This document shows positions 1 to 8,689 of a stretch of 64,000 nucleotides of DNA, piece by piece. The translations under genes were made by a program, and so were the position numbers. How positions within the stretch are numbered: the stretch's first letter is position 1; each line of letters starts with the position of its first letter. Below the pieces are notes generated by a model. The model searched no databases. It had not been told where the DNA came from and saw only the letters and a list, made by a program, of their open reading frames with translations. Where the stretch lies: positions 4,816,001 to 4,880,000 of the forward strand of contig NZ_JASTWJ010000001.1 in assembly GCF_030499515.1 (NCBI RefSeq), in the 5' to 3' direction. The stretch comes from Streptomyces sp. DT2A-34 (GTDB taxonomy: Bacteria; Actinomycetota; Actinomycetes; Streptomycetales; Streptomycetaceae).

Positions 1-1
1 G

Positions 2-910
2 CAGCAGGTCATGGCCGCGATGCGGGAGCTGGGCTACCGGCCCAACAGCGCCGCGCGGGCGCTCAAGCGCGGCGAGTTCCGCACCCTCGGCGTGATCACC
101 TTCTCCCTGTCCACCATGGGCAACATCCGCACGCTGGAGGCGATCGCGACCGCCGCCGCCCAGCACGGTTACGCCGTCACGCTGCTGCCCGTGGCCGTCC
201 CCACCCAGGACGAGGTGAACGGCGCCTTCTCCCGGCTCGGGGAACTCGCCGTGGACGCGGTCATCGTCATCATGGAGATCCATCTGCTCGACGCGGCGAC
301 GGTCTCCCTGCCGCCCGGCGTGCAGGTCGTGGTGGCCGACTCGGACGCCGGCGACCGCTACACCGTCGTCGACACCGACCAGGCGGGCGGCGCCCGCGAC
401 GCCGTACGGCATCTGCTGGACCTCGGCCACGACACGGTGTGGCACCTGGCCGGGCCGGAGGACTCCTTCGCCGCCCAGCGCCGTGCCAACGCCTGGCGCG
501 CCACCCTCACGGAGGCGGGCGCGGTCCCGCCGCCCCTGGTGCGCGGCGACTGGTCGGCCGAATCCGGTTACCGGGCCGGTCTGCGACTCGCCGAACAGCA
601 GGACTGCACGGCCGTGTTCGCCGCCAACGACCAGATGGCGCTGGGCCTGCTGCGTGCCCTGCACGAAAGCGGCCTGAGGGTCCCCGACGACGTCAGCGTC
701 ATCGGCTTCGACGACATCCCCGAGTCCGCGTCCTTCCTGCCCCCGCTCACCACCATCCACCAGGACTTCGCGGAAGTGGGCCGCCTCTGCGTCGAGGGCG
801 TCATCGGCAAGATGCGGCACGCCGGCACCGCGCACGGCACCACCCTCGTCCCGACCCGCCTCGTGCCACGCCGGAGCACGGCACCGCGGCCTGAGCGCCG
901 GGGCGGCTAG
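2..910 (+). CDS. LacI-family transcriptional regulator (5' truncated by window)
   Basis: A sugar-responsive DNA-binding repressor is likely. The open frame runs in from the window edge. Its first residues are the end of a LacI headpiece and hinge (ELGYRPNSAARALKRG), so the recognition helix lies outside. The rest is a periplasmic-binding-protein-like effector domain, including VIGFDDIPESASFLPPLTTI, which is typical of the C-terminal lobe. The gene converges on the photolyase gene and the two stops overlap by 4 nt. The effector and target operon are unknown; the LacI-type operators elsewhere in the window are not close enough to assign to it. Confidence 0.9.
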   Translation, partial: QQVMAAMRELGYRPNSAARALKRGEFRTLGVITFSLSTMGNIRTLEAIATAAAQHGYAVTLLPVAVPTQDEVNGAFSRLGELAVDAVIVIMEIHLLDAATVSLPPGVQVVVADSDAGDRYTVVDTDQAGGARDAVRHLLDLGHDTVWHLAGPEDSFAAQRRANAWRATLTEAGAVPPPLVRGDWSAESGYRAGLRLAEQQDCTAVFAANDQMALGLLRALHESGLRVPDDVSVIGFDDIPESASFLPPLTTIHQDFAEVGRLCVEGVIGKMRHAGTAHGTTLVPTRLVPRRSTAPRPERRGG

Positions 911-2292
911 GACGTCTCCCGCCCAATCCCCCGCCCCTCCCTGAACCGGGCGGCGCCCTCCGCGAGATCCACGATCCGGGCGGGGTAGTCCAGGTCCGCG
1001 CGGGTGGCGTCGTCGAGGTCCGGGAGGCGGTGGATCGTCGCGGCGTCGAGGCCGCGGAGTTCGGGGAGCCAGCGGCGTACGTACTCCCCGTGCGGGTCGA
1101 AGCGGCGGGCCTGGACGAGTGGGTTGAGGACCCGGTTCGGGCGGGTGTCCGTGCCGGTACCGGCCACCCACTGCCAGTTGAGCTGGTTGTCGGCGATGTC
1201 GCCGTCGACGAGGAGGTCCAGGAAGTGGCGGGCCCCCACCCGCCAGTCCACGTACAGCGTCTTGGTGAGGAAGCTCGCCGCGAGCATGCGGGCGCGGCCC
1301 GGCATCCAGCCCTCGTGGCCCAGCTGCCGCAGGGCCGCGTCGACGACGGGGTAGCCCGTGCGGCCCTCCTTCCAGGCCTCGGTCTCCAACGCGCCGCGGC
1401 GCCAGCGGTCGTGCCGGGGACGGTAGTCGTGGTCGGCGGCGTCGGGGCGGGCCGCCAGGACCTGGTGGTGGAAGTCCCGCCAGGCCAGTTGGCGGACGAA
1501 CGCATACGCACCGGGGTTGTGCTGTTCGCGCGCCCGGTGCAGCAGTTCGGTCGGTGACAGACAGCCGAAGTGCAGGTAGGGGGAGAGCCTGGAGGTCGCG
1601 TCGGCGGCGAGGTCGTCGTGCTGGTCGTCGTATGCGCAGAGGGGGCCCGCCAGCCAGGAGCGCAGCCTGCGGCGGGCCTCGGACTCACCGCCGGTGGGCA
1701 GGCCCGGCGAGGTGGGGCCCGACGCCAGGGACTGCGGGCCGGGCAGGCCGGCCGTGCGTACGTCCGGCAGCCGTACGGTGTCCGGGGCCGGGAGGACACC
1801 GCGTACGGAGAAGCCCTCCCAGCGGCGGAAGTACGGGGTGAAGACCGCGAAGTGGTCCTTGTCCTTGCCCGCGGGCGTCAGCGCCCCGGGCGGTACGACC
1901 GTCAACGACGCTTCGTGGACGTGCAGTTCACGTCGGTCACCGGCCAGCTCCGCGCGCAGCCGCTCCTCACGCCGCATCGCGTAGCGACTCACCCCGCCCG
2001 CGAGGTGCACCACCGCCGCCCCGGTCTCCGTCGCCACCCGGCAGGTCTCCTCGACCACGTCGCCGACGCGCACCACCAGCCGGCCGCCCCGGGCGCGCAG
2101 GGCCGCGTCGAGGTCGGCCAGGCTGTCGGCGAGGAACGCCGCCCGGTTGGGGACGGCGAAGCCGGTGCGGCGGATGCCGGTGTCGACGACGAAGAGCGGG
2201 ACCACGCGCTCGGCGTCCTTCAGGGCGGCCACCAGGACCGGGTTGTCGTGCACCCGCAGGTCGGCGGTGAACAGGGCGACCGAGACGCGCAC
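907..2292 (-). CDS. phrB: Deoxyribodipyrimidine photolyase
   Basis: Class I cyclobutane-pyrimidine-dimer photolyase: blue light, captured by FADH- and an antenna cofactor, splits UV-induced thymine dimers. The 461-residue length is typical. The N-terminal alpha/beta antenna domain covers about residues 3-165. The C-terminal FAD domain follows, with WMPGRARMLAASFLTK and DGDIADNQLNWQW, both hallmarks of the flavin pocket. The start is GTG at 2292 behind GAGGAACC. Only 16 nt separate it from the upstream SDR gene, so the two are probably one transcript. A cryptochrome role is less likely given the full photolyase signature. Confidence 0.95.
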   Translation of the reverse strand: MRVSVALFTADLRVHDNPVLVAALKDAERVVPLFVVDTGIRRTGFAVPNRAAFLADSLADLDAALRARGGRLVVRVGDVVEETCRVATETGAAVVHLAGGVSRYAMRREERLRAELAGDRRELHVHEASLTVVPPGALTPAGKDKDHFAVFTPYFRRWEGFSVRGVLPAPDTVRLPDVRTAGLPGPQSLASGPTSPGLPTGGESEARRRLRSWLAGPLCAYDDQHDDLAADATSRLSPYLHFGCLSPTELLHRAREQHNPGAYAFVRQLAWRDFHHQVLAARPDAADHDYRPRHDRWRRGALETEAWKEGRTGYPVVDAALRQLGHEGWMPGRARMLAASFLTKTLYVDWRVGARHFLDLLVDGDIADNQLNWQWVAGTGTDTRPNRVLNPLVQARRFDPHGEYVRRWLPELRGLDAATIHRLPDLDDATRADLDYPARIVDLAEGAARFREGRGIGRETS

Positions 2293-2308
2293 GGTTCCTC
2301 GACCTCCC

Positions 2309-3820
2309 TCAGTGGGTACGGGCGGGTTCCTGGGCGGCCGACTCGGCCGCGGCGGCGATGTTGCGGGTCATGCCGCCGAAGACCGCGGCGTGGAAGGGGG
2401 CCACGCCCCACCAGTAGGCGTGCCCGGCCAGTCCGTGCGGGTGGAACAGTGCCCGCTGCCGGTACACCGTGTGTCCCCGCTGATCCCGGTCCACGGTCAT
2501 CTCCAGCCAGGCCAGGCCCGGCAGCCGCATCTCCGCGCGCAGCCGGAGCAGCCGGCCCGGCTCGATCTCCTCCACCCGCCAGAAGTCCAGGCTGTCGCCG
2601 GCCCTGAGCCGGGTCGCGTCCCGGCGGCCCCTGCGCAGACCGACCCCGCCCACCAGCGTGTCCAGCCAGCCGCGCAGGGACCAGGCCAGCGGCGAGGAGT
2701 ACCAGCCGTTCTCGCCGCCGATCGCCTCGACCACCCGCCACAGTTCCTGCGGCGACGCGGCGACCGTGCGCTCACGGTGATCGGTGTAGAGGCTTCCGCC
2801 GGCCCAGTCGGGGTCGGTCGGCAGTGGATCGCTGGGGGCGCGGGGTGTCGAGGCCGAGGACCACCTGGTGGCGACGTCCGCGTCCCGCACACGCCGCAGG
2901 GCCAGCCGGATCGCCCGGTCGAGGCCGACCGGTCCCTCCGGCGGGTCCGGCAGGTAGTGGACGATGTCCCGCTCGGCGCAGACCACCTCGTGCTTCAACG
3001 ACTCGACCAGCGGGCGGGCGAGGGCGCCCGGCACCGGCGTGATCAGGCCGACCCAGAGGCTGGACAGCCGGGGGGTGAGCAGCGGCACGGGGAGGATGAC
3101 CCGCCTGGGCAGCCCGGCTACGGCGGCGTACCGCCGCATCATGTCCTCGTACGTGAGGATGTCCGGCCCGCCGATGTCGAAGGCACGGTTCACGTCGTAC
3201 GGCAGCCGCGCGCACCCCACGAGCAGGCGGAGCACGTCGCGGACGGCGATCGGCTGGATGCGGGTGCGCACCCAGCTGGGGGTCACCATCACGGGGAGCC
3301 GCTCGGTCAGGTACCGCAGCATCTCGAAGGAGGCCGAGCCCGAACCGATGATCACCGCTGCCCGCAGTACGGCGGTCGGCACGCCCGAGGCCAGCAGGAT
3401 GCGGCCCACTTCGGCGCGGGAGCGCAGGTGGGGTGAGAGCGCGTGCTCGGGTACGCCGGACGGGGTCAGCCCGCCGAGGTAGACGATCCGGCGGACCCCG
3501 GCGGCGCGCGCCTGTTCGCCGAAGATCCTGGCCGCGTGCCGGTCGGTCTCCTCGAAACCCCGCCCTGTGCCCAGCGCGTGCACCAGGTAGTACGCGACGT
3601 CCATGCCCTCCATCGCCGCGCGCACGGACCCCTCGTCCGTGACGTCCCCACGCATGGCCTGAACCTGCCCGGCCCACGGATGGTCGCGCAGCCTGCCGGG
3701 CGAGCGGGCCAGACAGCGCACGCCATGCCCGGCGGCCAGCAACTCCGGCACCAGTCTGCCGCCCAGGTAACCGGTGGCGCCGGTGACCAGACAACGCAGC
3801 GGCCGGTCGTCGTCGATCAT
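2309..3820 (-). CDS. SDR-family NAD(P)-binding protein with C-terminal DUF2867 domain
   Basis: The first ~270 residues form an atypical extended SDR/NmrA-like Rossmann domain with the dinucleotide motif TGATGYLGGRL near the start. The last ~160 residues match the DUF2867 arrangement seen in actinobacterial SDR fusions. The reaction is unknown; NAD(P)-dependent oxidoreductase or redox-sensor roles are possible. The chosen start (3820, MIDDDRPLRCLVTG) follows GGGGAGAAG; an upstream in-frame start at 3886 would add 22 residues. It is the first gene of a two-gene operon with the photolyase, suggesting light or UV response. Confidence 0.85.
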   Translation of the reverse strand: MIDDDRPLRCLVTGATGYLGGRLVPELLAAGHGVRCLARSPGRLRDHPWAGQVQAMRGDVTDEGSVRAAMEGMDVAYYLVHALGTGRGFEETDRHAARIFGEQARAAGVRRIVYLGGLTPSGVPEHALSPHLRSRAEVGRILLASGVPTAVLRAAVIIGSGSASFEMLRYLTERLPVMVTPSWVRTRIQPIAVRDVLRLLVGCARLPYDVNRAFDIGGPDILTYEDMMRRYAAVAGLPRRVILPVPLLTPRLSSLWVGLITPVPGALARPLVESLKHEVVCAERDIVHYLPDPPEGPVGLDRAIRLALRRVRDADVATRWSSASTPRAPSDPLPTDPDWAGGSLYTDHRERTVAASPQELWRVVEAIGGENGWYSSPLAWSLRGWLDTLVGGVGLRRGRRDATRLRAGDSLDFWRVEEIEPGRLLRLRAEMRLPGLAWLEMTVDRDQRGHTVYRQRALFHPHGLAGHAYWWGVAPFHAAVFGGMTRNIAAAAESAAQEPARTH

Positions 3821-3943
3821 GCGTCGCTTCTCCCCGGGACGTGCCGCGCCCGAAGGCTCTGTCGCGTTCACCTGCCCTGCCCCCATGCTTGGCGCCGGGG
3901 ACGATCACCGCAACCGCAACCGCAACCCGGCCGGTCGTCGATC

Positions 3944-4009
3944 GGATCGGTGATCGGTGACCGGATCGGTGATCGGTGGCTGGATCGGTGAACGGTGATC
4001 GGTGGCTGG
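3944..4009. repeat. Short tandem repeats GGATCGGTGATCGGTG
   Basis: Three imperfect ~19-nt units lie between the divergent SDR and TerB-like genes. Two exact 16-nt copies are at 3944-3959 and 3963-3978. A third, expanded copy (GGATCGGTGAACGGTGATCGG) starts at 3982. Each contains nested GATCGGTG half-sites. They sit in the shared promoter region and could be regulator half-sites or a simple slippage product. Confidence 0.8.
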
Positions 4010-4100
4010 AACTTCGGCGGGCTCGCAGGAGTTGGCAGGAGGACGCGTGGAACTCACGCGGACGACCGGAACGACACGGGCTGAAGCCGAGGTGGCACGG

Positions 4101-4655
4101 ATGGCGATGTGGGATCGGATCAAGGACCAGGCGAAGGGTCTGCAGCAGGCGCAGGGGGCGCGGGGCGCGTCCGCCGGTGGGCACGGGCGGCCGGGTTCGG
4201 GGTCCTCCGGGGGATCGAAGGCTCAGCTGGTGAGCGCGCTCAAGTCCCAGCTCACCTCGCTGAAGACGGAGCTGAAGAGCGGTGCCTACCGGGACGCCAG
4301 CATGGCCATGTGCGCCCTGGTCGCCGCGGCCGACGGGCAGGTCGACCCGGCCGAGCGGCAGCATGTGGAGTCGCTGATCCTGAACAACGACGTCCTGCAG
4401 AACTTCCCGTCCGAACAGCTGCGGCAGCGCTTCAACAAGCATGTCGACCAGATGGGGTTCAACTTCCAGCAGGGCAAGGCCGAGGCCCTGCAGGAGATCG
4501 CCAAGGCCGCGAAGAAGCCGACCGAGGCCAGGGCGGTCGTACAGACCGGGTTCGTCGTCGCGGGTGCGGACGGGTACATCGCGCCGGCGGAGGAGCAGGT
4601 CCTGCGTGAGGCGTGCTCGGTGCTCAACCTGTCTCCCCAGGAGTTCGGCCTCTGA
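4101..4655 (+). CDS. TerB-family tellurite-resistance-like protein
   Basis: 184-residue cytoplasmic protein. A Gly/Ser-rich linker (about residues 15-40) precedes an all-helical TerB-like domain (about 45-184) with the acidic, metal-site-like segments AADGQVDPAE and GADGYIAPAEEQ. The TerB family is associated with tellurite and stress responses, but the biochemical role is unsettled. The start at 4101 is preceded by GAGG; an upstream in-frame start at 4002 is less well supported. It stands alone, without other ter genes, so a direct tellurite role is uncertain. Confidence 0.8.
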   Translation: MAMWDRIKDQAKGLQQAQGARGASAGGHGRPGSGSSGGSKAQLVSALKSQLTSLKTELKSGAYRDASMAMCALVAAADGQVDPAERQHVESLILNNDVLQNFPSEQLRQRFNKHVDQMGFNFQQGKAEALQEIAKAAKKPTEARAVVQTGFVVAGADGYIAPAEEQVLREACSVLNLSPQEFGL

Positions 4656-4928
4656 CCGTCACTCACACAGCGTTGACCAGGGTGGCGATCGATATCGAGA
4701 CGGGAGAGAACGCGCTGAGATCTCCGGTCGACCGTCTTTGATCTGTTCACCCCGAATCGGGGCGGCGACCCGGGTGACAGCAGTCCCCGATCGGAGTGCC
4801 CGCCCTGATCTTCACAGCCGACCGGCCGCCCATTAATGTGTCGCCGCTGCCGTGTGGATGAGTGATGACGCCGTCCCTTCACCTCGGGGGAGAGGTCCGG
4901 CGGCCATCCATTCACTTGTGGGGGCACA
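4656..4928. other. Intergenic region before the CWB2 protein gene
   Basis: No gene is visible here. It holds a small hairpin (CCCCGAATCGGGG near 4750), a TTAATGTG element near 4834 that could be part of a -10 region, and the GGGGG-rich ribosome-binding site just before the TTG start of the next gene. Confidence 0.5.
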
Positions 4929-6953
4929 TTGAACACGCGTACGCGCCGCACACTCGCGGCGCTCACCGGCGTCGCCGCGCTCGCGGCGGGCCTCGTCACG
5001 ACGGTTCCGGGGTCGGCGGTGGCCGCCTCCGGCAGCTGGCCGGCCAGCGACGGGAAGCTGCTGTACACCGAGTTCCGCGGGGAGATGGCGTTCGTCAACC
5101 CCGACGGCACCGCATGGCGCTCGTTCAGCCCGACCGGCGACCAGGGCACCTGGTCCGCGGACGGCAGCCAGGTCGCGTTCGTGAACCCGTACGACGACCA
5201 CATCCGCACGGCGTGGGCCGACTCGGAGGGCACCGGCGTCGACATCGCCATGCCGACGGGCAGCGGATGGCATCCGACCGACCCGACCTTCCGGTACGGC
5301 GGCGGCGAGATCGTCTTCGCGGCGGGCGGCCGACTGCGGCTGACCGCGGCCGACGGAACCCGCGCGCCCAAGGCGCTGTTCGGTACCGACGTCGACGGCT
5401 GCGACTCCAAGCCCAGCGGCGCCGTCAACGGCATGCTGGCCTTCGTACGCACCGGCACGGACTGCGGCACCGCCGGCACTCCCGCCGTGTGGGTCCACAA
5501 CGGCCGTACCGGCGCGTTCACCAAGCTGGCCGACGACGCGAGCGAGCCGAGCATCTCCCCGGACGGCCAGTCGGTGGCCTTCACACGGTCCGTCGACGGA
5601 CACAGGCAGCTCTTCACGGTCAGGACGGACGGCACCGGGCTGACCCAGCTCACCACGGACGCCGTCGACCACAACCGGCCCGCCTGGTCGCCGCGGGGCG
5701 ACCGGATCGCGTACGACATCCACTTCACCGGCGGCCCGGACACCGGCCCGAGCGGCCCGCAGGTGTGGATCCACGACCTCGGCACGGGCACGCGGACGCA
5801 GGTTCCCCAGGCCAACGGCACCGACGTGGCCTGGCAGCCGCTCCGTGACAACGCGATCTCCCGCGTCTGGGGCGCCGATACCTACGACACCAACATCGCC
5901 GCGTCCAAGTGGACCTGGAACACGGTCGGCACCACCAAGCCCGGCCTGAGCAACGCGGGCGCGGCCGTGCTCATCAGCAAGTCCGACGCGGCGTACGCCA
6001 CCACGGCGACGTCACTGGCCGGCAAGAAGCGGGGGCCGGTGCTGATGACCTCCGGCACGGCGGTGGACTCCTCGGTGCAGACGGAGCTCAAGCGCATGCT
6101 GCCGAAGGGGAAGACCGTCTATCTGATCGGCGGCACCAAGATCCTCAGCAGCGCGGTGGCGTCCAAGGTGACCGCGCTCGGGTACGTGGCCAAGCGGCTG
6201 TCCGACGTCTCGCGCTACTCCACCTCGGTGGCCGTGGCCAAGGCCGTCACCGGCACGCCGAAGTACGTCTTCCTGGCGACGGGCACCACCTACCACAACG
6301 CCCTCGCGGCGAGCTCCGCCGCCGGTTCCATGGGCGGTTCGGGGACCGCCGTCGTCCTGCTGACCGAGGGGTCGACCATGACCGCGTCGGTCTACGGCTA
6401 CCTCAACAAGTACAGCCCGAGCACGACGAAGATCATCACGGTGGGGACCGACGCGGAGTCGGCGCTGACCAAGGCGTACAACGCCGGCAAGATGCCGAAC
6501 TGGCCCAGGACCTACACCTATTACCGGGTGGCCGGCGGCACACCGCAGTCGAACGCCGCACGCCTCGCCCGGTTCTGGTGGTCGCTGCCGTCCGACGCCG
6601 CGGTCGCCTCCGTGGGCAGCTGGCGCGGCGGCGTCTCCGCGGCGTCGGCGATGACCACCTACGGTCCACTGCTGTGGACGGACGTGACTTCACTGCCGTA
6701 CGACACCAAGCGGTACCTGATGGGGATGTCGTCGAGCCTGCACCACGTGGCCGTCTTCGGCGGCAGCGGATCGGTCGACGCGTCCGTCCTTCCCCAGATC
6801 GGTGCGGCCATCGGCGTGGGTACCCACTACGTCTACACGCCGTACTACAAGGGCGTGGCGCCGCAGACCACGGCTGCTCAGCCGCAGTCCGCCGGGGCCG
6901 GGTCGGCTCCGAGCCCGGACCTCGACTCCCTGCGGGTGACGGCCACGAAGTAG
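4929..6953 (+). CDS. Secreted protein: TolB-like propeller plus cell-wall-binding repeat 2 (CWB2)
   Basis: 674-residue exported protein starting with TTG after a TGTGGGGG Shine-Dalgarno. Residues 1-33 are a Sec signal ending AVAA. Residues about 35-305 contain PD40/TolB-type repeats (for example SPDGQSVAFTRSVDGHRQLF and PAWSPRGDRIAYDI). From about 315 there are three CWB2 repeats opening with RVWGADTYDTNIAAS, RLSDVSRYSTSVAVAK and RVAGGTPQSNAARLA. CWB2 repeats anchor proteins non-covalently to the wall in other Gram-positives. It is monocistronic, with a strong terminator 30 nt downstream. Confidence 0.85.
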   Translation: MNTRTRRTLAALTGVAALAAGLVTTVPGSAVAASGSWPASDGKLLYTEFRGEMAFVNPDGTAWRSFSPTGDQGTWSADGSQVAFVNPYDDHIRTAWADSEGTGVDIAMPTGSGWHPTDPTFRYGGGEIVFAAGGRLRLTAADGTRAPKALFGTDVDGCDSKPSGAVNGMLAFVRTGTDCGTAGTPAVWVHNGRTGAFTKLADDASEPSISPDGQSVAFTRSVDGHRQLFTVRTDGTGLTQLTTDAVDHNRPAWSPRGDRIAYDIHFTGGPDTGPSGPQVWIHDLGTGTRTQVPQANGTDVAWQPLRDNAISRVWGADTYDTNIAASKWTWNTVGTTKPGLSNAGAAVLISKSDAAYATTATSLAGKKRGPVLMTSGTAVDSSVQTELKRMLPKGKTVYLIGGTKILSSAVASKVTALGYVAKRLSDVSRYSTSVAVAKAVTGTPKYVFLATGTTYHNALAASSAAGSMGGSGTAVVLLTEGSTMTASVYGYLNKYSPSTTKIITVGTDAESALTKAYNAGKMPNWPRTYTYYRVAGGTPQSNAARLARFWWSLPSDAAVASVGSWRGGVSAASAMTTYGPLLWTDVTSLPYDTKRYLMGMSSSLHHVAVFGGSGSVDASVLPQIGAAIGVGTHYVYTPYYKGVAPQTTAAQPQSAGAGSAPSPDLDSLRVTATK

Positions 6954-6984
6954 CCCGTACGGCCCGAAGGGGCCACACGGCATC

Positions 6985-7027
6985 GTGGGGGCGTCCGGCA
7001 CATTGCCGGACGCCCCCACGCGCTTTT
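6985..7027. terminator. Bidirectional intrinsic terminator
   Basis: A perfect 16-bp inverted repeat (6985-7000 and 7004-7019) with a 3-nt loop is followed by GCGCTTTT. It lies between the convergent CWB2 and FG-GAP genes and can serve both. Confidence 0.9.
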
Positions 7028-7056
7028 CACCACCGGCCTGGTTGGTGAGCCGGGAC

Positions 7057-8553
7057 TCAGCTGCCCAGGACCGAGCCGAACTCGGCGTTCGGGTAGGTGA
7101 AGCCGAAAGCCCGCTCGCTGAAGGAGAGCGCGCCGGTTGTCGTCAGTCCGGTGGCCGAGCCGCGCAGCACCCAGTCACCGCCGTCCCGCGTCGACCCGGC
7201 GAAGACGTCCTCGCCCTTCGCGGCGATCGCCACGTCGGCCGCTCCGTTGCCGTCGACGTCGGCGATCCGCACGGCGGAACCGAACCAGTCGTCCGCCTCG
7301 GCGGCACCGGGCACACCGCTGGTGGTCTGGTAGAACGCCTGCGCTCCGGTGCCGGTCAGGCCGGTCGCCGTGCCCTTGAGCAGGGCCGCCCCGCCGGTCT
7401 GCGCCACGTCGCCGACCGCCTCGCCCGGCACGCCGACCGCCACATCCGCGTAGCCGTCGCCCGTGACGTCGCCGACCGCGAGGGACGCGCCGAAGTTGTC
7501 GCCGGGCTCGTTCGAGCCGGGGACGCCGGCGGTGTTCTGGTCGAGGGTGGCGGTGCGGTGGGCGCCGAGGCCCTCCGGGCTGCCGTAGCGGACGTGGACG
7601 AAGCCCACGGCGTCCGAGTACTCGCCCGTGCCGGTCGCCGACGCGGGGATGTGGCCGGTGACGAGGTCGGCGTAGCCGTCGCGGTCGATGTCGCCGGCGG
7701 CGGCCGCGACGGTGGGGGCCTCGGTCGCGTCGGCGGTGCCGGAGGCCGGGTCGGTCACCCAGACCTCGTCGAGGCTCTCGGCGCCCCAGGTGTAGACGCC
7801 GGTGTGCTGGCAGCCGCCCGTGGTGCCGTCGCAGTTCTCGGGACCGGTGACGACGAGCTGGGCGCGCCCGGCACCCGTGAAGTCTCCGGCGGTGAGGGTG
7901 CGGGGCTCGATGTAGGCGTTGAAGTTCTCGGAGTACCGGGCGCCGGTCGGCGCCGTACGGCCTGCCAGGTCGTCGTACACCCACAGCTTGTTGCGGCTGA
8001 GCGCGGCGAGCTGCGGGGTGCCGTCGCCGTCGAGGTCGGCGACGACGACCTTCTTGCCGTAGTCCTTCTCGGCGTCCCACTGGCTGGTGGCGAGCGGGCT
8101 GGCGAGCGTGATGCCGTCGCCGCTCAGGCCGTTCGCGCCGCCCCACAGGACGGTGAGGGTGCCGTAGGAACTGCTGTTGGGCGCCCGCTCGCCGGGCGCG
8201 CCGACGACGAGGTCGGTGTAGCCGTCGCCGTCGAGGTCACCGGTGGCGTAGGTGCTGCCGAAGAGCTCGTTGGACCAGGCGTCACCCGGGACGCCGGGGG
8301 AGTTCTGGGTGAGGGTCGCCGAACGGGCGGGGGACACGCCGTTGGCGGAGCCGTAGAGGACGGTGACCGAACCGGCGGCCGGGTAGCTGCCGACGGGGGC
8401 GCCGGGCGTGGCCACGACGAGGTCGGCGACACCGTCGCCGTTGAAGTCGTCGGCCTTGGGGGTGACCGCGCTCGCCGTGGGGACGAGGGTGAGGGACAGG
8501 CCCGCGGCCGCCGCGGCGACGGCCACGGCGACGGACATGGTGCGTAGGCGCAA
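7057..8553 (-). CDS. Secreted FG-GAP (integrin-alpha-like) repeat protein
   Basis: About 498 residues, exported by a Sec signal ending PTASA and built of seven FG-GAP blades. Calcium-binding-like loops include DDFNGDGVADLVV, GDLDGDGYTDLVVG, GDIDRDGYADLV, GDVTGDGYADVAVG and DVDGNGAADVAI. The preferred start is TTG at 8553, preceded by GGAGCAG; ATG at 8538 is the alternative. The family forms a seven-bladed propeller, often in adhesion or as an enzyme scaffold; no catalytic domain is visible. It converges on the CWB2 gene. Confidence 0.85.
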   Translation of the reverse strand: MRLRTMSVAVAVAAAAAGLSLTLVPTASAVTPKADDFNGDGVADLVVATPGAPVGSYPAAGSVTVLYGSANGVSPARSATLTQNSPGVPGDAWSNELFGSTYATGDLDGDGYTDLVVGAPGERAPNSSSYGTLTVLWGGANGLSGDGITLASPLATSQWDAEKDYGKKVVVADLDGDGTPQLAALSRNKLWVYDDLAGRTAPTGARYSENFNAYIEPRTLTAGDFTGAGRAQLVVTGPENCDGTTGGCQHTGVYTWGAESLDEVWVTDPASGTADATEAPTVAAAAGDIDRDGYADLVTGHIPASATGTGEYSDAVGFVHVRYGSPEGLGAHRTATLDQNTAGVPGSNEPGDNFGASLAVGDVTGDGYADVAVGVPGEAVGDVAQTGGAALLKGTATGLTGTGAQAFYQTTSGVPGAAEADDWFGSAVRIADVDGNGAADVAIAAKGEDVFAGSTRDGGDWVLRGSATGLTTTGALSFSERAFGFTYPNAEFGSVLGS

Positions 8554-8689
8554 GACTGCTCCAGTTTCGGAGGGCAGAGGTAGGCGTGGGGGGCCGTGTA
8601 CATGACGCACGAGGGGAGCCAAGGGTTGTACACGGACGGACACGCGTTCGGGCAGACCGCCCCGACCGCCCGCTCACAGCCCCTCCGGG

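Noticed and set aside
6985..8547. 520-codon plus-strand ORF
   Set aside because: Exactly antisense to the FG-GAP gene; Gly/Arg/Val-rich composition of a GC shadow, no ribosome-binding site.
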